A DNA stretch of 33,673 nt from Clostridiales bacterium UBA6981 (GCA_002450075.1 DJYJ01000073.1:1-33673); one strand, 5' to 3'; positions 8,058 to 14,098 are shown, counted from the stretch's first letter. Translations and numbers: made by a program. Notes: generated by a model from the letters alone, not told the origin.

Positions 8058-8591
8058 ATGAAAGAAATGATCCTGTTGGTTCTCGGCTTCGTGCTGGTCA
8101 ACAACTATGCGCTGACCGCCTTCTACGGTCTTACCCCGCTGCTGGGCTTCTCCCGCCGCGGTGAAAAGATCCTGGCCCTCGGCCTCGGTGTGACGGCGGT
8201 AACACTCGTCACGGCACTGCTGCTGTGGCTGCTGCGCGGCGTGATCCCCGGCTACTTCCGTGTTCTCGCGGGCGTTGCGATCGTGCTTGCGCTCGTGTAT
8301 CTGCTCGAGCTCCTCTGCGGCAAAAAGCTCGGCGTCTGGTTCCCGGCGATCGCACTCAACAGCGCGGTGCTGGCGCTCGCGCTCAATACTGCTGAGGCAG
8401 AGAGCGTGCTCCCGGTCATCCTCAGCGCGCTGGGCGTGGGGCTCGGCTTCCTGTTTGGGTTGTTCCTCATGAGCGGCGTGCAGAAGCGCATCGAGAGCGA
8501 GCATCTGCCCAAGGCCTTCCGCGGCTTCCCGATCCAGCTCCTGGCCGCGGCCATCATCGCCCTTGCGCTGACGGCGTTCAACTTCCAATGA
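8058..8591 (+). CDS. rnfA: RnfA-like membrane subunit lacking the [2Fe-2S] cysteines
   Basis: A 177-residue, roughly six-segment membrane protein of the RnfA/NqrE family. The VNNYALTAFYGLTPLLGFS stretch matches the family's V-N-N-F-V-L-x-x-F-L-G-L-C-P-F segment, with Thr for the cluster-binding Cys. FPAIALNSAVLALALN matches L-P-L-I-T-T-N-C-A-V-L-G-V-A-L, with Ser for the second Cys. Other family marks are kept, such as FRGFPIQLLAA near the C-terminus. Together with RnfE, all four ligands of the intramembrane cluster are gone, so this looks like a systematic loss. The gene starts 3 bases after rnfE with AAGGAGG upstream; its stop overlaps the start of the EetA-like gene by ATGA, where rnfB would usually follow. 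Confidence 0.9.
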   Translation: MKEMILLVLGFVLVNNYALTAFYGLTPLLGFSRRGEKILALGLGVTAVTLVTALLLWLLRGVIPGYFRVLAGVAIVLALVYLLELLCGKKLGVWFPAIALNSAVLALALNTAEAESVLPVILSALGVGLGFLFGLFLMSGVQKRIESEHLPKAFRGFPIQLLAAAIIALALTAFNFQ

Positions 8592-8968
8592 AAGCTCCCT
8601 CCGGGAATCATAAGCTGCGCGCGGACGTGATCGTCATCGTCTCGCTGCTTGTACTGGCGCTTGCCCTCTACCTGGCGCTCAATCTCGGGCGCCGGGAGGG
8701 GGGCACGGCGGTCGTGCGCGTCAACGGCGTGGAGACCGAGCGGCATTCTCTGCTGCAAAACGGCAGCTTTCCGCTCAACGGCGGCACGAACATTCTTGTC
8801 ATCGAGGACGGCTATGCCTGGATGAGCGAGGCAAACTGCCCCGATCTCATCTGTGTGCGCCAGGGGAAGATCCACTATACCGGCCAGGTCATCACCTGCC
8901 TGCCGAACCGGCTCACGGTCACGATCGAGGGCGGCGAGGACGGCGGCGTCGATCTGATCGTCGGCTGA
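8588..8968 (+). CDS. eetA: EetA-like protein (membrane-anchored NusG domain II)
   Basis: A 126-residue protein with one N-terminal membrane segment (about 11-33) and an outward domain of the NusG domain II family. The signature is NCPDLICV with Cys84 and Cys89, then a Q-G-K-I and G-Q-V-I run and TCLPN with Cys104. In Listeria the homologue EetA is part of the flavin-based extracellular electron transfer machinery, next to EetB. Here it overlaps rnfA by four bases (ATGA), so translation is probably coupled to a Rnf subunit. It occupies the place where rnfB usually sits. The family assignment is firm; its role in passing electrons is an inference from Listeria and from context. Confidence 0.75.
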   Translation: MKAPSGNHKLRADVIVIVSLLVLALALYLALNLGRREGGTAVVRVNGVETERHSLLQNGSFPLNGGTNILVIEDGYAWMSEANCPDLICVRQGKIHYTGQVITCLPNRLTVTIEGGEDGGVDLIVG

Positions 8969-8980
8969 GAGGGGAGCGCC

Positions 8981-9460
8981 ATGAAAACCAGAAAAATCAC
9001 GGTTCTCGCCATGGCCATCGCCCTTGCGATGATCCTTTCTTATGTGGAAAGCCTGATCCCGTCTCCGGGGATACCGGGCGTGAAAATGGGGCTTGCGAAC
9101 ATCGTCGTGGTCTTCTGCCTTTACCGCCTCGGCTGGAAGGAGGCGGCGGGCGTGTCGCTTTTGCGCGTGTTTCTCGTATCGCTGCTCTTCGGCCATGCGG
9201 CCAGTCTGATGTACAGCGCCGCCGGCGCCGTGCTCAGCCTGCTCGGCATGATCGCTCTCAAGGCGACGGACAGGCTCGGCTGCGTCGCGGTCAGCGTCAT
9301 CGGCGGCGTCCTCCACAACGTCGGCCAGATCCTCGTCGCCTGGGCCCTGATGGGGCCGAACGTCGTATACTACCTTCCGGTGCTGATCGTCAGCGGCACG
9401 GTGACGGGCGTGCTCATCGGCGTGCTCGCCGGGCTGATCGTCAAGCGCATCGACGTCTGA
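8981..9460 (+). CDS. eetB: EetB-like membrane protein (Gx transporter / heptaprenyl diphosphate synthase component I family)
   Basis: A 159-residue, highly hydrophobic protein with about five membrane segments. The signature IPGVKMGLANIVVVF near residue 31 and VLHNVGQ near 110 mark the family that databases call Gx transporter or heptaprenyl diphosphate synthase component I. In Listeria and relatives this family includes EetB, the membrane partner of EetA. GAGGGGAGC lies 4-10 bases before ATG, and the gene is 12 bases after eetA. It ends the operon, with a strong terminator 18 bases beyond. An older idea, a role in prenyl-quinone supply, cannot be excluded, but no component II prenyl synthase is nearby. 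Confidence 0.75.
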   Translation: MKTRKITVLAMAIALAMILSYVESLIPSPGIPGVKMGLANIVVVFCLYRLGWKEAAGVSLLRVFLVSLLFGHAASLMYSAAGAVLSLLGMIALKATDRLGCVAVSVIGGVLHNVGQILVAWALMGPNVVYYLPVLIVSGTVTGVLIGVLAGLIVKRIDV

Positions 9461-9477
9461 TCCATACAACGAAAAAT

Positions 9478-9515
9478 CTGTGAAAAGCAACGCTTTTCAC
9501 AGCTTTTTTCTTTTT
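9478..9515. terminator. bidirectional terminator after eetB and mnmA1
   Basis: An 11-bp perfect stem, CTGTGAAAAGC (9478-9488) and GCTTTTCACAG (9492-9502), with AAC loop, is followed on the plus strand by a long T-rich run. On the minus strand the A-run at 9472-9476 supplies a shorter U tract. It lies between convergent genes. Confidence 0.9.
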
Positions 9516-10596
9516 ATGCTTCAACCTGCGTGATCGTGCCGCCGCCCAGGACGAGCTCGCCGTCATACAGCACGACGGCCTGCCCCGGGGTGATCGCCCG
9601 CTGCGGCTCGTCAAAAAGGATGCGCGCCCTGCCGCCCGGCAGCGGCCAGACCGTGACCGTATGCTCGCTCTGGTGATAGCGGGTACGCGCCGTCGCGCGG
9701 ATCGGCCCGGCGGGCTCGGCGATCGAAAGCCAGTTCATCTCCGCCGCCAGCAGCGCGCTGTGATACAGCGCGCTCTCCGGCCCGAGCGTCACGGTATTTC
9801 GCCTCATATCCTTTTCCACGACATACTGCCGCACGCCCGCAGCGAATCCGAGCCCGCGCCGCTGTCCGACCGTAAAGCGGACTGCGCCGCGGTGGCGTCC
9901 GATCTCGCGTCCTGCGTTGTCCAGCAGCGCGCCGTCCGGAAAGGGCTTGCCCCTCCAGCGCTCGAGAAAGGCGGCGTAGTCGCCGTCCGGCACAAAACAG
10001 ATGTCCTGGCTCTCGCGCTTCGTTGCGGTGACGAAGCCTTGCTCACACGCGATCTTACGAATCTCGTCCTTGTGATATCCGCCGAGCGGCAGCGCGAGAT
10101 GGGCGAGCTGCCGCTGCGCCAGCATATAGAGCACATAGCTTTGATCCTTGCTCCCGTCGACGGCTTTTCTGAGCTCCCAGCGTCCGCTCTCCGCGCAATA
10201 GCCGACACGCGCGTAGTGCCCGGTGGCGAGCTTGTCGCAACCTTCCGAGAGCGCGTGCTCCAGCAGCGTGTCGAATTTCATGAATCGGTTGCAGTCCACA
10301 CACGGATTCGGCGTCAGCCCCGCCTCATAGGCCGCGGCAAAGCGCTCGATGACGCGATAGCGGAACAGCGCGCTGTAATCCAGCTCTTCAAACGCGATCC
10401 CCAGCCGGAAACAGACCAGCGCCGCATCCTCGGCGTCGGTCTCGGCGCAGCAGGTTTTATGACAGGCCATGCCGAGATCGCTGTTGCGATAAAGCCGCAT
10501 CGTCACGCCCTGACACGTATAGCCCGCGCGCTGCATCAGATATGCCGCGACCGAGCTGTCCACGCCGCCGCTCATGGCGATCAGCGCTTTTTTCAT
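9514..10596 (-). CDS. mnmA: MnmA, tRNA-specific 2-thiouridylase (copy 1)
   Basis: This 360-residue cytosolic enzyme uses ATP and persulfide sulfur to thiolate uridine 34 of tRNAs for Lys, Glu and Gln. Seen: the PP-loop SGGVDSS (9-15), a CHKTCC segment (45-50), NPCVDCN with Cys99 and Cys102, TGHYARVG, DQSYVLY, and ESQDICF with Cys200, so the catalytic Cys pair is present. The reading frame is open further upstream, but ATG at 10596 has GGAGGAAAC before it, matches the family start, and overlaps the stop of the MOSC gene by ATGA. The gene is therefore coupled to the MOSC gene and driven from the shared promoter region with cysK1. A second mnmA lies at 15499-16506. Confidence 0.94.
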   Translation of the reverse strand: MKKALIAMSGGVDSSVAAYLMQRAGYTCQGVTMRLYRNSDLGMACHKTCCAETDAEDAALVCFRLGIAFEELDYSALFRYRVIERFAAAYEAGLTPNPCVDCNRFMKFDTLLEHALSEGCDKLATGHYARVGYCAESGRWELRKAVDGSKDQSYVLYMLAQRQLAHLALPLGGYHKDEIRKIACEQGFVTATKRESQDICFVPDGDYAAFLERWRGKPFPDGALLDNAGREIGRHRGAVRFTVGQRRGLGFAAGVRQYVVEKDMRRNTVTLGPESALYHSALLAAEMNWLSIAEPAGPIRATARTRYHQSEHTVTVWPLPGGRARILFDEPQRAITPGQAVVLYDGELVLGGGTITQVEA

Positions 10597-11048
10597 GTTT
10601 CCTCCGCAACGATCTCCACCAGATCGCCCGGACGGGCCTCGCCCTCCTCCAGCACGACGGCAAAGATCCCCTCGCGCGGCATCACGCAGTCGCCGGCCTG
10701 GCGGCGGATCGCGCAGTCGGCGTGGCACTCCTTGCCGATCTGCGTCACCTCGCAGAGCGCGTTGCCGATCCGCAGCCTGGTGCCGACGGGAAGCGCATAG
10801 AGCACAAGCCCCTCGCACAGGATGTTTTCGGCAAAGGCGCCGGGCAGCAGGGGAAAGGCGATCTTCTCCTGCAGCCGCGCAACGCTCTCGGCCCCGAGCA
10901 GGCTGACCTGCCGGTGCCAGTCGCCGGCGTGGGCGTCTCCCACGATCCCGTGGTGGGGCATAAGCCGGATCAAATCGACGGGGTGCTTTTGCTCGCCCTT
11001 TTTCTCACTGATGCAGACGGCTTTGATAACAGCGGACAGACCGGACAT
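10593..11048 (-). CDS. MOSC-domain protein, probable sulfur carrier or transfer role
   Basis: A 151-residue single-domain MOSC protein. MOSC domains occur in molybdenum-cofactor sulfurases and related small proteins, and are thought to handle sulfur through cysteine. Seen: GIVGDAHAGDWHRQVSLL (34-51), typical of the family, then ECHADCAIRRQAGDCVMPREG with Cys108, Cys112 and Cys121. ATG at 11048 is preferred over TTG at 11054 because AGGAGG sits 8 bases before the ATG. It overlaps mnmA by four bases and is transcribed away from cysK1. That setting suggests a link with sulfur relay rather than with molybdenum cofactor, but I see no molybdenum genes either way; the function is inferred only. Confidence 0.85.
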   Translation of the reverse strand: MSGLSAVIKAVCISEKKGEQKHPVDLIRLMPHHGIVGDAHAGDWHRQVSLLGAESVARLQEKIAFPLLPGAFAENILCEGLVLYALPVGTRLRIGNALCEVTQIGKECHADCAIRRQAGDCVMPREGIFAVVLEEGEARPGDLVEIVAEET

Positions 11049-11068
11049 GAACAATTCCTCCTAATAAA

Positions 11069-11085
11069 CATATTAACATAGTATG
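11069..11085 (-). promoter_or_regulatory. putative operator over the MOSC-mnmA promoter start
   Basis: Directly after the -10 element, read on the minus strand, comes CATACTATGTTAATATG. The same TATAAACATA-x-TA wording follows the -10 of the opposing cysK1 promoter. An Rrf2-type regulator encoded at 12287-12718 is the obvious candidate to bind both; this is inference. Confidence 0.45.
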
Positions 11086-11114
11086 TTTATATAGCAAAAT
11101 GCCGATCTTGTCAA
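11086..11114 (-). promoter_or_regulatory. promoter of MOSC-mnmA1
   Basis: On the minus strand TTGACA (11114-11109), a 17-base spacer and TATAAA (11091-11086): a near-consensus vegetative promoter. It mirrors the cysK1 promoter, whose -35 element begins 19 bases away. Confidence 0.8.
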
Positions 11115-11132
11115 TCCGAGATGCCGAAAGAC

Positions 11133-11161
11133 TTGACAAAATCGTCTTCACAGTGTATAAA
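11133..11161 (+). promoter_or_regulatory. promoter of cysK1
   Basis: TTGACA (11133-11138), a 17-base spacer and TATAAA (11156-11161). The element boxes and spacing are identical to those of the opposing MOSC-mnmA1 promoter. Transcription would begin near 11168, leaving a leader of about 120 bases before the cysK1 ATG. Confidence 0.82.
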
Positions 11162-11185
11162 CATATTAAACCGATAGGTTAATAT
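11162..11185 (+). promoter_or_regulatory. putative operator at the cysK1 transcription start
   Basis: ATATTAAACC-GATA-GGTTAATAT is an inverted repeat, perfect except for one extra A in the left arm, placed at the expected transcription start. ACC/GGT half-sites also occur in the promoter of the Rrf2 gene (12745-12773). This suggests repression by that regulator. Confidence 0.55.
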
Positions 11186-11208
11186 AAAAGAAAGGCAAGG
11201 CGACCGAT

Positions 11209-11241
11209 ATGATCCTTCCGGAAAGACGATGTAGCCGCTGA
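11209..11241 (+). CDS. possible leader peptide of cysK1 (10 residues, contains Cys)
   Basis: Within the 120-base leader, ATG at 11209 opens a ten-codon frame reading MILPERRCSR, ending in TGA 48 bases before cysK1. AAGG lies 8 bases upstream as a possible ribosome site. A cysteine codon in a short frame before a cysteine synthase gene hints at translation-linked control by cysteine supply, but one Cys codon is thin evidence. It could be chance. Confidence 0.3.
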   Translation: MILPERRCSR

Positions 11242-11289
11242 AAAACGCGAACGAAAATACAACGACTGAAGAATAAGGAGGATTTTATC

Positions 11290-12222
11290 ATGTCTGCTAT
11301 TTTTACTTCTGCCGATCAGCTGATCGGAAAGACCCCGCTGCTGGAGCTGACACATATCGAAAAGGAAGAGAAGCTGGAGGCGCGGCTGCTTGCCAAGCTT
11401 GAATATTTCAACCCCGCCGGCTCGGTCAAGGACCGCATCGCCAAGGCGATGATCGACGACGCCGAGAGCAGGGGACTGCTCGACCCCGATACCGTCATCA
11501 TCGAGCCCACCTCCGGCAACACCGGCATCGGTCTCGCCTCTGTTGCGGCGGCGCGGGGCTATCGCATCATCATCGTCATGCCCGAGACGATGAGCGTCGA
11601 GCGCCGTCAGCTCATGCGCGCTTATGGCGCCGAGCTGGTGCTCACCGAAGGCGCCAAGGGCATGAAGGGAGCCATCGCCAAGGCCGAGGAACTGGCGAAA
11701 GAACTGCCCAAGGCCTTTATCCCCGGCCAGTTCGTCAACCCCGCCAACCCCGCCGTCCACAAGGCGACGACCGGCCCTGAGATCTGGGCGGACACGGACG
11801 GAAAAGTTGATATCTTTGTCGCCGGCGTCGGCACGGGCGGCACGATCACGGGCGTCGGCGCCTATCTCAAGGAGCAGAATCCCGTCGTCAGGGTCGTCGC
11901 GGTCGAGCCCGCCGCCTCTCCCGTTCTCAGCAAGGGGACGGCCGGCCCGCACAAGATCCAGGGCATCGGCGCGGGCTTTGTGCCGGACGTGCTGGATACC
12001 GCCGTATACGATGAGATCATCCCGGTCGAGAACGAGGCGGCCTTTGCCGCCGGCAGGCGCGTTGGCCGCAGCGAGGGCGTTCTGGTCGGCATTTCCTCCG
12101 GCGCCGCGGTCTGGGCGGCGATCGAGCTGGCAAAGCGGCCGGAAAACAAGGGAAAGACCATTGTGGCCCTGCTTCCCGATACCGGCGACCGCTATCTCTC
12201 CACGCCGCTGTTCGCTGACTGA
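11290..12222 (+). CDS. cysK: cysteine synthase (O-acetylserine sulfhydrylase), copy 1
   Basis: A 310-residue PLP enzyme that makes cysteine from O-acetylserine and sulfide in the cytosol. Seen: PAGSVKDR with the PLP lysine K47, the TSGNTGIGLA substrate loop, GTGGTITGVG phosphate-binding loop, KIQGIGAGFVP, and EGVLVGISSGAA. Length and motif order are standard for CysK. AAGGAGG precedes the ATG by 8 bases. It is transcribed from a strong promoter with an operator-like inverted repeat, divergently from MOSC-mnmA1, and ends at a terminator shared with the Rrf2 gene. A close paralogue lies at 14532-15461. No cysE is in the window, so O-acetylserine must come from elsewhere. Confidence 0.95.
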   Translation: MSAIFTSADQLIGKTPLLELTHIEKEEKLEARLLAKLEYFNPAGSVKDRIAKAMIDDAESRGLLDPDTVIIEPTSGNTGIGLASVAAARGYRIIIVMPETMSVERRQLMRAYGAELVLTEGAKGMKGAIAKAEELAKELPKAFIPGQFVNPANPAVHKATTGPEIWADTDGKVDIFVAGVGTGGTITGVGAYLKEQNPVVRVVAVEPAASPVLSKGTAGPHKIQGIGAGFVPDVLDTAVYDEIIPVENEAAFAAGRRVGRSEGVLVGISSGAAVWAAIELAKRPENKGKTIVALLPDTGDRYLSTPLFAD

Positions 12223-12232
12223 CCGGCTTCCG

Positions 12233-12278
12233 ATATAAAAAGACAGGCTGATTGTGAAATCAGCCTGTCTTTTTATAT
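12233..12278. terminator. bidirectional terminator between cysK1 and the Rrf2 gene
   Basis: A perfect 21-bp stem (12233-12253 with 12258-12278) around a GTGA loop, with A-run and T-run outer ends, lies between convergent genes. It can act on both strands. Confidence 0.93.
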
Positions 12279-12286
12279 TCGAACAG

Positions 12287-12718
12287 TCAGATGATATAGT
12301 CGTATCCGTCCTCGGCTTTGCTCATGAGGTCGCGGACGGTAAAGCCGCCGAGATAACCTCTCACCACATCGTTCAAGCCTTTCCACAGCGGCAGCGTGCG
12401 GCACTGCGCGGCGCGCGCGCAGGGGCGGCTTCCCTCTTCGAGACACGCGACCGGGGCGAGCGTGCCCTCCGTCAGCCGCAGCACGTCGAGAACACCGATC
12501 TCCTCCGGCAAACGGCCGAGACGGTATCCGCCGCCCTTGCCGCGCAGCCCCTCGAGGATGTCGGCGCGGACCAGCAGCTTCACGATACTCTCAAGATATT
12601 TCTCCGAGATCTCCTGCCTCTCGGCGATCTCGCGCAGCGTCACATATTCCTCCTCGCGCCGCTCGGCGAGGTCGACGAGGATCCGCAGCGCATAGCGCCC
12701 GCGCGTGGAAATCATCAT
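12287..12718 (-). CDS. Rrf2-family transcription regulator with three IscR-like cysteines
   Basis: A 143-residue winged-helix regulator. The N-terminal ISTRGRYALRILVDLA is a typical Rrf2 start; the recognition helix region is EISEKYLESIVKLL, followed by the GKGGGYRLGR wing. Cys92, Cys100 and Cys106 follow the IscR pattern for an iron-sulfur cluster (spacing 7 and 5), so it may sense Fe-S or cysteine status. CymR, the cysteine regulator of Bacillus, belongs to the same family but lacks this triad. AGGAGG sits 7 bases before the ATG. Its promoter carries TACC and GGTA half-sites between -35 and -10, which suggests autoregulation. Convergent with cysK1; likely targets are the cysK1 and MOSC-mnmA1 promoters. 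Confidence 0.9.
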   Translation of the reverse strand: MMISTRGRYALRILVDLAERREEEYVTLREIAERQEISEKYLESIVKLLVRADILEGLRGKGGGYRLGRLPEEIGVLDVLRLTEGTLAPVACLEEGSRPCARAAQCRTLPLWKGLNDVVRGYLGGFTVRDLMSKAEDGYDYII

Positions 12719-12744
12719 AAGACCGCCTCCTTTTTGTATAAGCT

Positions 12745-12773
12745 ATTATACCGTAAGGTTGGTAGGATTTCAA
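12745..12773 (-). promoter_or_regulatory. promoter and possible autoregulatory site of the Rrf2 gene
   Basis: On the minus strand TTGAAA (12773-12768), a 17-base spacer and TATAAT (12750-12745). The spacer contains TACC-AACCTTAC-GGTA, an inverted repeat in the position expected for a repressor site. Confidence 0.72.
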
Positions 12774-12822
12774 GGGATCGAAAAGCCTGCTGAGAAAGAG
12801 GCTGCAGCCGCGGCGTGAATAA

Positions 12823-12876
12823 AGCTCCCCGGCGGAGAAAGACGGGAGAGAATCGTCTTTGCACCGCAGGGGAGCT
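12823..12876. other. large unexplained hairpin between the Rrf2 and flavodoxin genes
   Basis: AGCTCCCC (12823-12830) pairs with GGGGAGCT (12869-12876); inside it GCGG (12832-12835) pairs with CCGC (12864-12867) and AAAGACG (12838-12844) with CGTCTTT (12854-12860), leaving a 9-base loop. Neither strand has a good U tract after it, so it is not a simple terminator. It may be a structured RNA or a processing element. The gene-free stretch 12774-12949 holds only this and the flavodoxin terminator. Confidence 0.5.
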
Positions 12877-12892
12877 GAAAAAAAGAGGGGCC

Positions 12893-12928
12893 AAAAAAAG
12901 AAAAAAGGAAATATCAGGATGATCCTGA
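12893..12928 (-). terminator. probable terminator of the DUF3793-flavodoxin operon
   Basis: On the minus strand TCAGG-ATCAT-CCTGA (12928-12914) is followed by a T-rich tract (12908-12893) made of TTTTTT and TTTTTTT runs. It lies 22 bases after the flavodoxin stop. The stem is short, so strength is uncertain. Confidence 0.55.
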
Positions 12929-12949
12929 AAACCGGAGAAAACTGAAAAC

Positions 12950-13372
12950 TCAAGCCAGCGCGGCGCCGAGAGCCTTGCAGGCTTCCACGGCCTCGTCGTC
13001 GGGCGCGTCGTTGCAGATCACACTCTCCGAGGCGAGGGAGATGCCGTTCGCAGCGCAGTCTTCCTCCCAGTTGCGCATCCATTCGCCGTCGCCCCAGCCA
13101 TAGGAGCCGAAGAGCGCGACCTTCCTGCCGGCAAGCGTGCCCTTGATGGCGTCATACACCGGCTCAAATTCGCTGTCCTCAAGCGATTCGCTGCCCATTG
13201 CCGGACAGCCGAGCGCAAAGGCGTCAAAGCCCGCGGCCTTGGCGGCGGAAAAATCGGATGCGGAGAAGAGCTCTGCGCTTGCGCCCGCGGCGCGTGCGCC
13301 TTTGGCGACCGCATCGGCCATGGCCTCGGTGTTGCCGGTGCCGCTCCAGTAAACAACTGCTACTTTACTCAT
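12950..13372 (-). CDS. flavodoxin
   Basis: A 140-residue FMN protein carrying low-potential electrons in the cytosol, often replacing ferredoxin when iron is short. Seen: the phosphate-binding loop SGTGNTE (10-16), the second loop GCPAMGSESLE near residue 55, and FGSYGWGDGEWM near 88 with aromatics expected to flank the flavin ring. The length is typical of clostridial short-chain flavodoxins. AGAAAGGAA lies 8-9 bases upstream of ATG. It follows the DUF3793 gene by 27 bases, without a promoter of its own that I can see, and so probably shares the iron-box-like control upstream of that gene. Confidence 0.93.
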   Translation of the reverse strand: MSKVAVVYWSGTGNTEAMADAVAKGARAAGASAELFSASDFSAAKAAGFDAFALGCPAMGSESLEDSEFEPVYDAIKGTLAGRKVALFGSYGWGDGEWMRNWEEDCAANGISLASESVICNDAPDDEAVEACKALGAALA

Positions 13373-13399
13373 CGATCGATTCCTTTCTCGAAAATCATT

Positions 13400-13951
13400 T
13401 CAAATCGCCACGGCCAGCTGCTCCAGCCCGAGTCCGGCGCTGTAAGCACGGCAATAGCTCTCTGTGCATTTTTGATAGCGGGCAAAGGTCCTGCGGGCGG
13501 CGTCCACGTTGCCGTACACCTTCCAGGTGCCGACCAGCTTGAAGTTCTGCGCCTTGTTTTCGATAAAGCCGCGCACGTCCTCGGGAGGATAACTTAGGAA
13601 CAGCCCGATCTCATGCGGAAAGCTCTCGCTCTCACGCAAACGGTGGATGAGGCAGCGCATGCACTTTCCCATGCTTGCGTCATCATAGCCCGCGTCCCGC
13701 AGGATCCGCCGAGCGCCGCGGCAGCGAAGATCCGTTTCCAGCCCGGAAGGGCGGAAGAGGTACATCAAAACCCGTTTCTCACCGAAACGCAGCGGAAGCA
13801 AACACAGCCCGCGCGGCGTCAGAACACGGTTGAGACGGCGCACGTCTTCATAAACGCCGGCTTTGGTATCGTACAGACAGGAAAACAGGCTGCCGGTTTT
13901 GATCCCGGCCAGGGTCGGCGCACCGAACTGCACAACAGTTTCTTCGCTCAT
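13400..13951 (-). CDS. DUF3793 family protein
   Basis: A 183-residue protein of unknown function belonging to DUF3793, recognised from FPHEIGLFLSYPPEDVRGF near residue 110 and the following NKAQNFKLVGTWKVYGN. It is cytosolic by appearance, with no signal or membrane segment. Several cysteines occur (C78, C97 and C100 region, C162, C167), but no familiar metal motif. AAGGAGG is 6 bases before ATG. It heads a two-gene operon with flavodoxin, and members of this family often sit beside flavodoxin or iron genes, which fits the palindrome at the promoter. I infer a role in iron limitation or redox adaptation, without knowing the activity. Confidence 0.88.
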   Translation of the reverse strand: MSEETVVQFGAPTLAGIKTGSLFSCLYDTKAGVYEDVRRLNRVLTPRGLCLLPLRFGEKRVLMYLFRPSGLETDLRCRGARRILRDAGYDDASMGKCMRCLIHRLRESESFPHEIGLFLSYPPEDVRGFIENKAQNFKLVGTWKVYGNVDAARRTFARYQKCTESYCRAYSAGLGLEQLAVAI

Positions 13952-13971
13952 GCCTGCCCTCCTTTTCGCTG

Positions 13972-13987
13972 GTTAGCATCTGCTAAC
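13972..13987 (-). promoter_or_regulatory. putative iron-responsive operator (DtxR- or Fur-like box)
   Basis: GTTAGCA-TC-TGCTAAC is a perfect 7-bp inverted repeat located at the expected transcription start. The TTAGC/GCTAA wording resembles metal-regulator boxes of the DtxR/IdeR type. Repression of a flavodoxin operon by iron would make sense. The regulator is not in the window. Confidence 0.6.
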
Positions 13988-13994
13988 TGATGAC

Positions 13995-14023
13995 AGTATA
14001 GCATGTATAATTCCTATTGTCAA
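13995..14023 (-). promoter_or_regulatory. promoter of the DUF3793-flavodoxin operon
   Basis: On the minus strand TTGACA (14023-14018), a 17-base spacer and TATACT (14000-13995), with TGC just before the -10. The palindrome begins 8 bases downstream of the -10. Confidence 0.82.
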
Positions 14024-14039
14024 GCAAGGAATTAAAAAA

Positions 14040-14068
14040 TTTTCCGCAGCCCTTTCGGCTGCGGAAAA
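14040..14068 (-). terminator. terminator of the thioredoxin-fold gene
   Basis: A 12-bp stem, TTTTCCGCAGCC (14040-14051) with GGCTGCGGAAAA (14057-14068) around a 5-base loop. On the minus strand it is followed by a TTTTTT run. Confidence 0.88.
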
Positions 14069-14098
14069 AAGTCCCTGTTCAATTGTCTTTCGGCTTCT

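Noticed and set aside
8588..9460. EetA/EetB genes considered as a diverged RnfB
   Set aside because: RnfB has a membrane helix followed by several CxxCxxC iron-sulfur motifs; neither protein has any ferredoxin-type motif.
10597..10818. 74-residue N-terminal extension of MnmA copy 1
   Set aside because: It overlaps the MOSC gene in another frame; the ATG at 10596 has a good ribosome site and matches the family.
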